Positions 13,189 through 26,900 are shown, numbered from the stretch's first letter. The stretch: DNA of 64,000 bases from Bugula neritina (GCA_964035545.1 OZ037765.1:28632004-28696003); one strand, 5' to 3'. Notes: generated by a model from the sequence alone, not told the origin. Numbers and translations are program-made.

Positions 13189-16100
13189 CTAGTTGAGCAT
13201 ACGACCCTTCATGAAGTTATCTCTTAGTTCTTCCTGCTTGATGTCACTAATTCTGAACTTTTTGCAAACCTGCTCCCACTTGGAAAAGTTGCTTTGGGAA
13301 CCTGCAATTGATAATAAGAGTTATCCTCTCTATAAACAAATCACTACATCCTAGAGGACAACCATATTCCAAGTGTCAATACACTGAATGGTCTCATCTA
13401 GAGAACTAAAAGCTCTGTAATAATTTAGAGATATGCTTGGAAATAAAAGAGCAAGTCATGCAAGTAACTGGCTAAAAGGAACCATTCCAACAGAATCTAC
13501 ACAGTATACTACAGTGTGTCTTGTACTACTACACAGTATACTACAGTGTACTACACAGTATACTACAGTGTCTTGTACTACTACACAGTATACCACAGTG
13601 TGTCTTGTACTACTACACAGTATACTACAGTGTGTCTCGTACTACTACACAGTATACTACAGTGTCTTGTACTACTACACAGTATACTACAGTGTGTCTC
13701 GTACTACTACACAGTATACTACAGTGTGTCATGTACTACTACACAGTATACTACAGTGTCTTGTACTACTACACAGTATACTACAGTGTGTCTTGTACTA
13801 CTACACAGTATACTACAGTGTGTCTCGTACTACTACACAGTATACTACAGTGTCTTGTACTACTACACAGTATACTACAGTGTGTCTCGTACTACTACAC
13901 AGTATACTACAGTGTGTCTTGTACTACTACACAGTATACTACAGTGTACTACACAGTATACTACAGTGTCTTGTACTACTACACAGTATACCACAGTGTG
14001 TCTTGTACTACTACACAGTATACTACAGTGTGTCATGTACTACTACACAGTATACTACAGTGTCTCGTACTACTACACAGTATACTACAGTGTGTCTCGT
14101 ACTACTACACAGTATAGCACTTACTGACAAGCCGAATCTTTTCAATGTTCCAAATGCCGAGGCGCCTGGATGTCTGACATATCTTAATTCTGATGACTTT
14201 GCCAAGCTCAGCCCGACATCGGCTTTGTTTACATGTCAGTATACCAACATCAGTCATGCCTGCAGGAGCGTAGCAAGAAGACATAAGGGGTTGTATCTCA
14301 GGTATTGTAAATTGTTATGCTGTGCAGGTCAAGATTTTAAAATGTTGAGAATTACTGAGGGACATAGCATAGAGTATGTACATTATACAATATATTACAT
14401 AGCATAGAGTATGTACGTTATGCAATATATGACATATATAGCATAGAATAGGCATAGAGTAGTTTAGTTAGTATAGTTTTACAAAACGCTACTTTGATTA
14501 CATGGCAGTAAACACTAGAAAATTATGGAAGATCTACAAATCACCGTATCTATTGTATTACACGTGTATCTATTGTTTCTCTGGTATATCAGTGTTTTCA
14601 AATAGAAAGTTCCTGAATTCCTTTAGCAAAACAACTTTTCTCATAGAATAGAGCACAGACCAGCATTTGACAAACCGAGTTACATAACAGACGTACCATC
14701 TAGTGAGGAGCCAGTATACTCAAACCCCTCAATGATCTCAACTCTTTCCAGCAAGTCTGAATCCAGAATAATATAGTGAGCTTCGAGGTAGCGGTAGACA
14801 TCGTTAAGCTGTCCAACATGCCTGTCAGTAATGAAAAACTGTTGTAACATGAAAAAAATTAAATTCAAGTAATTAGGAAAACTTTTGTAATTAGGAAAAA
14901 GTGATGCGTCTTAGACACATAGTTTAGTGGAGAAAGCCTAGAGACACAATAACTTTTAGCTAGCTACTAGTCTCTAGCACATGATTATAATAATAATAAT
15001 AGTGTAACACGGCCTTGAAATAAAAATGAAATCAATAATAATTGTAAAAGCTGGAGAGCTAATGCAGAAGTAGTATAACTATGGTTTCGTTTCCCTGTAC
15101 AGATGCAGCTACTTACGTGCCGCACTGTTGACAGTTGATGGCAGAGTTAGTAGGTTTGTCAGTTGAGTATGTGTGCCTTGTTTTGAGAGCTAGCCTCTCT
15201 CTGTAGCTTCTCTCCTGCTCCTGTTCCATCAGCTTGACAAACTTGTCCTCTGGGATCTCTGGCAAGTATGACTCGTGAGGTTGAATTATACTGGAGTCAG
15301 CAGACGCACAGAATGACACACAGACAGACATGCAGACAAACATACATACAGTTAGACGGGAAAGGACAAGCAAATACTCATACATACAGACAGAAACACT
15401 ACTACCACTCAATCACTACTACCACTCAATCACTACTACTACTCAATCACTACTACTACTTACTCACTACCACTACTCAATCACTAATACTACTTACTCA
15501 CTACTACTACTTACTCACCGCTACTACTCAATTACTATTACTACTCAATCACGGCTACTACTTCATCACAACGACTACTTACGCACTGTTACTACTCACT
15601 CACCGCTACCACTACTACTGCTACTAAATTCTTACAATTACTCACGTCTAATTTTTTTCAGTGCTTCATACATCAGCTTTTCTTTACGCTTGTTATCAAG
15701 GTATCGTTCATGCAGTTTCTGGTTAACGAGGGCCACAACTCTACCACCCCAACTCCTCATTCGACCTATGCATAAAAAGTGGGTTATTATACTGATATAA
15801 TATAAATACATAGAATAATGGCAAACTAAGATGAGCTTCAAGATAAAAAGTTGTAAGGAACATATAAATTAATTTGTTAGTTAAAAATTGATAAATCATA
15901 AATGAATAACTTTTTAATTAATTTAAATATATAGATCAGCTGAGCATTTTGTAATTGAAGTATAGCTGACTACATTTAATATCACCTACCAAGCTCAGGT
16001 ATCTGTTTCGGCAAATAACTCTAAGTTGAAAAGGGACTATTACATAAATCCTAAAGTCTGTGAAGTTATACACAAAGTTTGAGCGAAAATCTGTTGTTTT

Positions 16101-19100
16101 AAATGACACAGCCAAGTTTTGTTTATGCTTTGTCGTGTTGTTTGATTTAAAATTTTAGACAAACCATGTAAAACATTTCAGTCATGTTCATTTAAATTAG
16201 TGCAGCAAATTTTTCCACAAATCTGATTGGTCAACAGCCACAGAAAGCCTCTCAAAAGTAATTTCCCTCAGTATTTGCTCGCTAGACTCAGAAATTCACC
16301 AGTGTATTTCAATAACTAATGCTTTGTAACTAAATACAAGTCACTTTTCTATCTGATTAAAATGATTTGTAGCTAATGAGGAGTTGTCTTCTCAATGAAC
16401 CTCTGCATCCACCACTTACTCACCTGGAATCTGAACCTCTGCAATCACATCTTTCATATATAAATATCGGATGGTGCCATTGCATGCTGGGATATCAACA
16501 CCTTCTGATAACACAGACGTAGCCACTAGAACATTCAGATCTCCACTCCTAAACCTCTCCATCACAGCCCTAGATTCTTCAGAAGTCATGCCTAAAACAT
16601 GAGAGGAAAAAACTTGAGAGTATTAACTATAATTTGGTACAGAGAAAAGCCGAGTTGATAATCTGGTGCAAAATAAAAACTCGGTTTATAAACAAACTAA
16701 AAACCAAATAATATAGAAATTTCTCTAAAAATTACAGGTAGTAAAACTGGCATCCCACAAAAGTGGAAGAATGATAAAGACAAACTTCGCTTTCAAAAAT
16801 TAGCGCATTAAATAAATTTAAAAAATACCAATTTACTTGAATGTTTTTAGAAAGTCTAAATGCAACATTATTAGCACATAATCAGCTTTTTCAAAACACA
16901 GAAAACATTGATCATTACAAAATGTTCAAGCATTTTAGCAAAAATCCGTTTTATTATTTCCGCTCATCTTTTACTTGCAATCTTACCATTTTTCTCAAAA
17001 CTCTTAATTTCCTCTGTAAACAGTAAAATTAAGTCAATTTTTGAACATGAGCAATAAAGTCCTACCGAAATCCCCTGGAGATACCAGGCGGGATACAAAC
17101 TTCTCCACTCTATACTCGGGGCCTAGACCGCTAATCCAGTCTCTCAGCATGTGAGCAAGCCGTCTGTACTCAACAAAGATCATGACTCGAGGTTGCTCAT
17201 CGAGTAGACGATTCCCACTGCTCAGTGCTATATCCAGTTCTAGAAGACAACTTTATAGATGATTATGAGACATAGGCAGTAAGATTCACATCTACATGGC
17301 TGAATAATTCCTCAACATGCCAAGTTATGTTCACTTTAAATGCATTTAGAAGAAGATTTGCTTTCTCACTAAGTAATAGATAACTTACAACCGTTTCTGT
17401 GATTTCAGACGTTAAATAATGATGAATGGATGCCAGTTCTAGTGTTTAATGAGTCTCCAACCAAAAATTGTAAAAATTACTCAATTATCACTTTTAGAGT
17501 TGTACCCAAGCAATAACATACCTTGCTTAAGGACAGCCAACTTGCTGTTAGGATACTCTGTTTCATTACCTGCCAATTCTTGTAATTTTACTCTCCACTC
17601 CCCTAACCAGCAAAAACAACACATGTAACATGCAGGCGTTTTAACTTAACTATAAAACAGCACACAGCCTGTGAAAGATTCAATTTCATTGAAACTCAAT
17701 ACTCAAAAATTGCTGTAAGCTCTTTAAACAAGCTGTTTGGTAAATCCTTGAGTTTTGTATTGATTCATTTTGCTTTTCTTTTTATAAATAGTACAACTTC
17801 AAAACGGTTGGAAGCTCAGCAATGAGAAGATAATTTCTGAAATTGAAGCACGGCCAGCAACAAGCATGAAAATATGATATAACCAAAGGATCTCTGTAAA
17901 GCAGAAACATTGCCAGCATTCTTCTACCAAAACAAATTAAAACCAACTAGTAAATGAACATATTTACAAATGGTCTAAATTTTCAAGGAATAGTTTTTCA
18001 GGAGACTACATTAAACATATCAACAATTAGACGAGATGGAAAAATAAACATTGACATTCTTGAAATAAAGGCTGGAGGTATGAATGGGAGATGAACAGTA
18101 TTATAAAATGCATGAATGTAAGACATATTTATTTTGTGATAATATAGGCTGGGTTCACATACCCTCGTATTTATTAAAAAGGCTATTGCCACTGAGTTCA
18201 GGCTTAGACAACTCCGCATTAAGATAAGACATGGCGTCTGAAAGTTGTACCAAGTTTGCCCAGCTCACAGCTTGTTGGTACACCTGTAGTATAAGCACAC
18301 TGGGGTGATAATTGATGTTTAATTCACAGAGCAACTACACTGAATAGGCATCTAAATATACAAACTACAATGTAATTAAAAATTCAAACCTTTTAAGTAG
18401 AAGAATTAGTAAAAGAAAAATGCATTGGATGTTTGGGTTAATCTAAAAATGATTGTTTAAAGCAAAAATATTCTTTTTAATTAATAGTAGAAGAAACTGA
18501 TGGAGTTAAAAATGTTGCTTGAACTGATAAGTTAAAAGTTAGTAAAACGCTTTAATACAGACATCACATTATTAGTCGAGTTACTATTGAATCTGAACTA
18601 AATATTGAAATACTATTTGCACACAAACTATAGACAAGATATGACATACATACTCTGAGATGTTTAGTAGATATTATAATATCTCTAGCCACATCATCTG
18701 GCATTGAGTCATGAACTCGGGAGAGGTCATTGGCCAAAACAATACATTTTTGCTCAAAGCCCTGAGAGAGAACGTCTGTAGGAGGCTTGAAGAAAATCCG
18801 TCTGAGTTTCGGTGTGTTTCTCACTGCAATATGAAAATACATAGCAGGGCGAGAAATATCCCCACTGTATCACACCAGTAAAATAGAACTCATGCATAGT
18901 ATTTCTCCAGACTAGTGGTGAAGAAAATAAATTATTCACTATACATAGCGCTTAATTCATTTGTATGCAAAGATTGTAAAATATAAATATAGCAGTTGCA
19001 ACTTGTTGGGACACTAAAATTTTTACAGTAACTTACTTCAGTTTTTGAAACAGAATGCAGTAAATGCGTAACTTCCTTAACATTACCAAAGGTATAACTA

Positions 19101-19545
19101 AATATGTGCATTTAATAATACTATATAATGTATTTATTACTGTGTATTATATGCATTACTAGATACTATGCGTATTACTATATATATTAGTAAAATATTC
19201 ATACTCTCAAAAACAAGAGATAAAATAGATAGTAGACAGGGCAGTAGTTTGTGATAAACTAAACTCCCACATAAGTTGCGAAATCCAATGAGTAAGTTTG
19301 AAATACTATACTTACACTTGCTTGTTACGTCAGCCAGTATTTGAGTTATGATTCGTTCTTTAATGTACTTAGAGAAAGGGTCACTCCTTTGCTCTTCAAC
19401 ATGCTTGTAAACTAGGAGAATCATAGAACCATCATATACATATTAGGTAATATAATATAATATATCATACCAAGGAGAGCTATAATATAATGCAGTATAT
19501 ATAATATAATGTGGTATATACAATATAATACAGTGTATATATATA

Positions 19546-19609
<64 letters not shown>

Positions 19610-22600
19610 CACAATACCGTATATATAATACAATACAGTATATCACTAAACAATGCAATACTATACAATATATTACAATACGACAGCATTGTATAGTGCA
19701 ATAGAGAACTACCAAATAAATATATGAAATTTTAATATAATAATAGAATAAAGTATAGTATAATATAGCATAGTACAGTCCAATCTAACTCACTACGAAG
19801 ATAAAGTATTATTGTATAACACCGATATAAAATAGTGCTTATAGCCTTACCAAACCTCAAGGGTGTCCTAATGGATAAGAACATACGCAACAATATATTT
19901 ATTACACTTTCTATTTGCTCTTTAGTTGTTTTATCAGGAACAAAAATACAATTTCATTTACATTCACTATAACAATTTTTAAACTATAGGTGCAATATGA
20001 CGTTGACAGGCCAGCTAAGTAATATGCCAAAATAAATTATTTCTAACATTTTAAACTAATACAGGGGAAACAAACCTTCTACGGGAGGATTTCTAATAGC
20101 CTCAAGTTCTTCAATGTATTCCCGGACTTCAGATGGGTGGCTCCGTAAGTTGAACCGAGAACAGAGAGAGATTATAAAACTCTGTGCGTCAGATGTGTTG
20201 CTAGAGCCGCCAATTCCAGTAGTAGCAGTAAGTCCAGCTAACTGTAGCATTACATTATGACATCAGACAACAACTCTAGTGTGTATGTCAGCATGTACTT
20301 TTATAAACAACTCTAGTGTGTATCTGTATCTATAGTAACAGCTATTGTTAGACTGAGTTCATAACATAAATTACTTGAGGCAGGTCAGCTTCACTGTTGT
20401 AGAGAAACTTCTCGTCCATGTACTGATTAAGGAGACGGTTGTATGCGTCCCCTCCTCTAGCGTTGTGACACTCATCAAATACAATAAGTGAGAACTTCTT
20501 CATTGTACTCGAACTAAAGTTATTTGGAAGACAGCCAATTAAAATCCACAGAAACCAAGGGAAAAAATCTCTAAAAATATTTTATAAATGGCAAAAAACT
20601 TGAAAAACACTAAAACTGAAAGCATGCAGTTGCTGACTGACAGACTCACTTGAAAGCTAGAAAGTAGTTGAAGACAGTTTGTGGGGTGGCAGCAATAACC
20701 GCCCATTTAGTGTCAGTCAGAAGAACTTCAAGGTCGTCCATGCTGCTGATGTCACCTCCCGTTAGCCTGGTGCACTGTAGGGAAGACGCATCATAAAACA
20801 TGTACAGTCTCAATGCTTGTAAAAAATGCATGTTTATGAAACATATTATAGTGTATATAAGTACTGTATAAATGCAGTGTGTGGCATGTGCAATGTGTAG
20901 TGTGCGTAGTGTGTGTGGTCTACATACTGCTGCATGCAGTGCATCACGTAATGTATGTATCGCATGTAGTATATGTGGTGTAGTGTATGTAGTGCATGTA
21001 GTATATGTAATGTATGTAGTATATGTAGTGTATGCAGTGTATGTAGTGTATGTAGTGTGTGCAGAGTATGTAGTATATGTAGTGTATGTAGTATATGTAG
21101 TGTATGCAGTATATGTAGTGTAGTGTATGTAGTGTATATAGTGTGTGTAGTGTATGTAGTGTGGGTAGTATATGTAGTGTGGGTAGTATATGTAGTGTGT
21201 GTAGTATATGTAGTGTGGGTAGTATATGTAGTGTGATCTATGTAGTGTGTGTTGTGTATGTAGTGCAGTGTATGTAGTGTAGTGTATATAGTGTGTGCAG
21301 TGTATGTAGTGTAGTGTATGTAGTGTATGTAGTGCAGTGTATGTAGTGTAGTGTATGTAGTGTATATAGTGCAGTGTATGTAGTGTAGTGTATGTAGTAT
21401 GTGTAGTATAGTGAATGTTATACTCAATGCGTGTAATGTATAGTGTTACCTTCTCTGCCCAATAAACTGGAAGATGTGACTTAATTACTTCCAATTGCTG
21501 TTCTACCAGAACGACTCGTGGTGCAAGGAACAGAATTTTGGGAAACTGTTTACTGGAGTTGTCTTCTACAAAAAACACAAAAGCCATGCAACTGCTTTCA
21601 AAAATAATTAAATACATTATTATGCAATCTGCTGTCATAGAGTTTGTTTCTAGTCGCTGCTGACAATTCATTAAATCTACATATTGAAGAAAAATAATAA
21701 CAGGGGAGATAATTACTCACCGTAGTCTTTCAGATGCTTGTACATAGCACTCACTGCTATGGGTGTCTTTCCTGTGCCCGTAGGAAGGATAATGATGTCA
21801 TTCTGGTAGTCGTGTATCCTCCTACCCACTTCTTCTTGGTAGTTTCTCAGTCTAAACATTCTGTCAGTTGTGTCCTCCACACAGGGCAATACTTTCTCTT
21901 CCAACGCCCCAGGCGTGACTTCATGCATTTGCCCTTCATCTACTATATACCACAGAAAAGAGTGAGAGAGGGTGAGAGAGAGTGAGAGAGCGAGAATAAG
22001 AGACGCGGCAGCTATGCATTTAGCAACAATTCCAACTCCTTTGGTATGGGTGATGCAAATTCCTTTTCATCAAAAGTTTGTTGCCTTGTCTGGTTATTAC
22101 CACAGCTGTGATTATCAGCTGTAATAATAAACAGCCTAGTAAGTCTTTAGGTTATCAACTTTTCCCTTACAAGAAAAAGTAGCTCTCAGAGCCAGCTGTT
22201 TGAGCTCCCTATACAGTATTTTTAAAAACTTACTCGCTGTTGGTAAAACCTGTGCCGAGGATGAAGCATTGCATAGAGAAAGTCGAGGAGAAGGCTGGGG
22301 TGGAGTATCGGATTGCAAACTTTCTCGTGCAGAATAAGAGGGATCACAGACTATAAAACAAAGTTTGATCAAATGACTACAACACTCTTCAATCTTCTTC
22401 ATTCAACAAAAAACAAACACATAGAACCATCAACCATATTTTCGAGTAGAAAAATATTTTTCTTACCAAAAACAGGTAGCGGCACAGACACTGCAGTGTT
22501 TCTTTTAGTGTTCTTTATTTCAGAATCAAAATCAGATACAACAGTTGGCCTCTGGCCCTTCTTATTTGCAGCTCCATAACTACTGGCTATAGTTCTCTGT

Positions 22601-23873
22601 CTAGGTGTTGGCATTGGACGCCAGGATCTTGAATTATGAGCTAACATGAGATATTCATTTAGAATAATATATAATATTTTCAAGATTTGCACAAATCTAT
22701 TGATAAGGTACAATATAATGAATAAATAAAATTATTATAAAGTATAGCACATAACATAATATTAGAGTAAATAAGCTTAAACTATTAGGATAAATCTAAA
22801 TGAGAAGATAAATAGATATAACAGCAATTTACAAAAATTTTATGATGATTTTTCAGTTACTTGTGGGTCACATCACAGGCAAGCAATCCAAAAAAATAAA
22901 ATTGAGCTGATACTATTACAAACTATCAACACCCTCCTGTTATGATTTTAAATGGCCACTGAGACATATGACTAAATGAATAGCCAAGAGCTTGGCAAAA
23001 TAAATGCAAGACTGTATATTCAACTCAAATTTTAATTTAATTTGTAAGTTGTATGAACCAATTACTAACTCAGATACTACTTCACACTACAAGCAAATAT
23101 AAAACAATGTTCTGTGAACCTACCTTCTTGGATGGTGTCACCACTTAGATCACAGTCTATTACTAAGGGTGGTGGATTGGTGAGAGGCCCTACGGGCTCT
23201 TTTTCTGCGTAAAAAGATCAAACAGACTTACATGAACTAAGCTATAGAGACTTTATAAACAATCAATATTGATCTTTAAAGACAAAAGTTTCCTATTTTG
23301 GTTTAAAATATTTTATATTATAAATATAATTAACTGACTGGAATTTGCTGAAATATTTTACTTTTGTATTTGAGCCAATACTATGGACAGCTTTAGAGTA
23401 AAAAGGAAAGCATGGCTATTACATTTAATTTTATCATTATGAAACATTTAAATGAAGCTTCTACTTTATTTATTTAAACTTTTTAGTAGGCCAAAACAGG
23501 ATTTCAGTGAGGGTTAAAAGACTCTGCTAAAAGAATGAAAGCATAACACTAGTAAGCAAAAACTACGGCCATACTTTGAACATAGTCAAACATTAGAATT
23601 ATGATTACACATAATTATAAGAATATTATGAATTAATGACAACAATAGAGGATATCTGCAGGATGCCTCGGCATCTTAGGATTTACCATCTGCAGCTTGA
23701 AAAGACTGAGAAGTTGAACTTAATGAGGTGTTATTACAGGATTCTCCCTGGCAAATAGAGTGTTCACCAACTATTTTTAAATTTGAAGACGTTAATAAAG
23801 CAAGCTCTGGACCAAGACTATACTCTTCCATTTTGAGCTCCAAATGTGACATCACGAGCTTGTGAGACTGGCG
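13189..23873 (-). CDS. RIG-I-like receptor (DExD/H-box RNA helicase with zinc-binding C-terminal domain), ~916 aa
   Basis: Twenty exons in transcript order: 23873-23687, 23204-23124, 22640-22467, 22350-22234, 21942-21721, 21565-21450, 20774-20650, 20513-20375, 20241-20076, 19411-19316, 18823-18654, 18283-18163, 17602-17522, 17239-17066, 16591-16424, 15765-15646, 15258-15117, 14821-14697, 14259-14125, 13301-13189; every junction phase agrees. Helicase motifs: LRNYQEEV, PTGTGKT, LAPRVVLVEQQ, ATPQTVFNYF, DECH, GLTATTG, VMIFVEY, ATSVLSEGVDIPACN, QIPGRMR. The insert between the two RecA domains is present. The regulatory domain has CQQC and CKQSRC, the CX2C...CX4C layout of RIG-I, then NFSKW near the end. 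Family role: cytosolic double-stranded RNA sensing. The ~180 residues before the helicase are Ser/Pro-rich with no CARD that I can see. ATGs at 23852 and 23831 lie in the first exon, which opens after a clean acceptor, so an upstream exon exists, at least as 5' UTR. The acceptor at 21942 could instead be 21939. Confidence 0.9.
13499..14116. repeat. 30/32-bp minisatellite in the last helicase intron
   Basis: About twenty tandem units of the form TACTACTACACAGTATACTA + CAGTGTCTTG. Two-base longer versions contain GTGTGTC, and two shorter units are present. Single-base variants (CTTG, CTCG, CATG) alternate. No unit contains a stop in any + strand frame, so long meaningless open frames appear there. 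On the gene strand the array begins within about ten bases of the splice donor of exon 14259-14125. Confidence 0.95.
15395..15625. repeat. ACTACTACTCAATC-type tandem repeat
   Basis: Irregular units of CACTACTACTACTCAATCAC and TACTTACTCACTACTACT fill the helicase intron between exons 15765-15646 and 15258-15117. The open frames on the + strand here are repeat translation, not genes. Confidence 0.85.
19530..19608. repeat. (TA)n microsatellite
   Basis: About 80 bases of almost pure TA sit in the helicase intron upstream of exon 19411-19316, flanked by further TATAATA-rich sequence to about 19790. Confidence 0.95.
20873..21425. repeat. 9-bp minisatellite (TGTATGTAG / TGTAGTGTA) inside a frame-open intron
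   Basis: About 550 bases of nine-base units, with some six- and fifteen-base registers, fill most of the intron 20775-21449. The intron is 675 bp, a multiple of three. On the - strand the frame stays open from exon 21565-21450 through the array into exon 20774-20650, reading as a Thr/His/Tyr-rich repeat. The splice sites themselves look good (donor GTAACA, acceptor TTCCCTACAG). Confidence 0.9.
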
Positions 23874-23980
23874 CTATTGAAGAAAAATGAAATAAAAATG
23901 TTACTTGCAAGTTCAACTAGACTTCAGAGTTTGTAGGTGTAGTCTGCCTACTGCAGCTTAGTTTTACGAGTGTATTATTC

Positions 23981-26900
23981 ATGTCTTGGTGTGTCGATAA
24001 TACTATGTTATTATGCTACTATGTTATTGTGACATGTGACGTGGGACTGACTGGAATTGTCAGACACGAAATACCGCTGACTGCAGGGACAGTCCCTGTC
24101 CGGCAGCCCACGCGCAGGCTGGGGCCGGAGAAAGAGAAGGAGGTTAGCCGACAAGTACGGGATCTTCTGGACCGGGGACTGATAGAGCCCGCCCATAGTG
24201 CGTGGAGCTCGCCAGTCGTACTGGTCCGGAAGAAAGACGGCAGTTGGCGGTTCTGTGTGGACTACCGCAAACTCAATAGCGTAACCATACAGGACGCCTA
24301 CCCTCTACCTCGTATTGACGAGTCATTGGACGCCCTAGCCGGCAGCAAGTACTTCAGTACGTTAGACTTGCTAAGCGGCTATTGGCAGGTTCCTCTGAGT
24401 CCCGACGCCCAAGAGAAAGCGGCGTTTATCACACGGGACGGTTTGTGGAAGTGGAAGGTGCTGCCCTTCGGGTTAACCTCCGCCCCAGCCACCTTCCAGA
24501 GGCTGATGGAACAAGTCCTTAGCGGACTCCATTGGAAGACACTGCTGGTCTACCTCGATGATGTCATCGTAATCTCTCCAGACTTCGAGACACATGTCAG
24601 TCGTCTGCAGGAGGTTTTCGAGAGACTCCGAGGTGCCGGTCTTAAGCTCAAACCTTCCAAGTGCGCTCTGTTGCAGCCGGAGGTCAAGTACCTGGGGCAC
24701 GTTGTCGGTCGAAACGGCGTGGCAACGGATCCCGAAAAGGTACGGGCAGTAGAAGACTGGGTCACCCCCCAAGACTTGACCGGACTCCGGGCTTTCTTGG
24801 GGCTGGTAGGGTATTACAGGCAATACATACCAGACTTTGCGGGCATAGCCCAGCCGTTAAACCGGCTTACCGCAAAGGGAGTGACGTGGCAGTGGACTCC
24901 AGTCGAACAAGAAGCGTTCGACCGCCTCAAGGGCTGCCTCCTAACGGCGCCCATCTTGGCCTACCCAGACCCCACTCTGGAGTACATCCTAGACACGGAC
25001 GCCAGTGACCAGAATGTTGGCGCTGTGCTGTCACAAGTGCAGGAAGGCCGAGAGGTAGTAGTAGCCTACTACAGCAAATCTCTCTCTCCCGCTGAACGAA
25101 ATTACTGCACTACCCGCAAGGAGCTGCTGGCAGTAATCAAGTCAGTGAAGCACTTCAGACCATACCTATATGGCAGGAAGTTCCGGCTGCGTACGGATCA
25201 TGCCTCGCTGATCTGGTTGTGCAGGAGAGCAGAGCCTTCCAGTCAGGTCGCCCGGTGGCTCGAAATCCTAGCTGAATTCTCGTACCGGATCGAACACCGG
25301 CCGGGCAAGAGACACAGCAATGCGGATGGGTTGAGTCGCCGAGCTGACGGAGGTTGCAAACAGTGTCTCAACATCGAGAGGAGGGATGGAGGTCCCCCAC
25401 GATGCGAGTTGGAGACGCTGGCTCATCACGGAGCACCGTTTGACTGGGATCAAGGTCAACTCAGGCAAAGAGTTGATGAGTCCCCGGAGGATGTACAAAA
25501 CCTCCGCGCCAACCCTGTACTGGCCGGTAATGTTCGAGAGCTGAAGAAGCTCCAAGAGGAGCTGCCTGGAGTCGTGGCAGACATCTACCGGGCCAAAAAG
25601 GAAGGGCGACGACCCAGCGAGGAACGCATACGACAGGGATGCGCCGAGTTCCGGCTATACTGTCAGCGTTGGGACTCGCTGCGGATCGGGCAGGATGGGT
25701 TGCTAACCATCTCTCTAGCTGCCAGCGGCAGACACCCGGAAAGGAAGAGGGTAGTCTGCCCCACAGCCATCCGCCGTGAGTTGATTTGGGATACCCACAA
25801 GCAGGCCCACGCAGGGGTCAAGCGAGTGATATCCAAATTACGACTCCGGTGGTATTGGCCACAGATGGAGCGTGACGTCCGGCTCAGAGTCAAACAGTGT
25901 GAGATCTGCCAGGCCAGTAAGCATAGCCGCCCCCCTGGTGAAGCAGGACGGAGGAGGCTATATGCTGGTAGGCCCTGGCAAGTAGTCGCTGTAGACCTGG
26001 TCGGACCCATGCCCCTGACCCCCAGAGGCAATAATTGGATCCTAGTACTAACCGACCACTTTACTAGGTGGGCGGATGCTCTGGCTATCCCAGATGCGTC
26101 AGCCCCAACAGTGGCCAGGGCACTAGACCAACATGTATTCTGTTATTTTGGGCTTCCCGAACAGATACACTCTGATCAAGGCGCTCAATTCCAGTCTCAA
26201 CTGATGAGCGACCTTTGCCACCTCTGGGGAGTAAATCAGAGCAGGACCACCCCCTACCACCCTCAAGGTAACGGGGTGGTGGAGCGCAACAACCGGATGC
26301 TAGGTGATGCGCTCCGGAGTCTCCTCCTTGGACGAGGTCAAGAGGAATGGGATACGGTGTTGCCGCAAGTCATGCGTGCATACCGTAGCACCCCACACAC
26401 CAGTACTGGTGAGACCCCAAACCTCTTGATGCTCGGGAGAGAGACTCGCGTCCCTGACCATCTCACCTATCACGTTCCAGAGCAGGATAACTCAGTCCAC
26501 GAGTATGCCAGTGAACTAGTGGAACGGATGAAGGCCGCACACGAGATACTGCGTCAACAGCAGTGGAAGGTGCGGCACGAAGATTCCGATGAACCACCCC
26601 TCTATCAGAGAGGAGATAAGGTGTGGATGGTCAATTACCGTAGGCGCCGCGGACAGGCTGATAAGCTGAAGCCTAAGTTCGTAGGCCCCTACGTGGTCGT
26701 CGAGGCTATGCCCAATCATACGTACAAGATTGAGCGCTCAGGACAGGTGTCTATCCAGAATGAGTCTCGCTTGAAACCGTATTGGGCTAGCCCTGACGGC
26801 GTGGGAGAAGCCCCCCCGTTGTTAGAGCCCAGGAGGCAGACAACGACGCGCGGGCGACGGCGGCATGGACCTGAATACGAAGTGGTCATACCGCGGGAGG

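Noticed and set aside
13433-14407. Open frames of 198-324 codons on the + strand
   Set aside because: They are translation of the stop-free 30/32-base minisatellite; all three frames are open and none has non-repeat coding features.
15259-15290. Acceptor at 15291 for the helicase exon, adding about ten residues
   Set aside because: With the phase of the preceding donor (15646) it gives an immediate stop; the acceptor before 15258 keeps the frame and fits the family.
15268-15800. + strand open frames of 119 and 156 codons rich in Tyr/Leu/Thr
   Set aside because: They translate the ACTACTACTCAATC-type repeat plus the antisense of helicase exons.
19421-19715. Ile/Tyr-rich - strand open frames
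   Set aside because: Generated by the (TA)n microsatellite and its AT-rich flanks.
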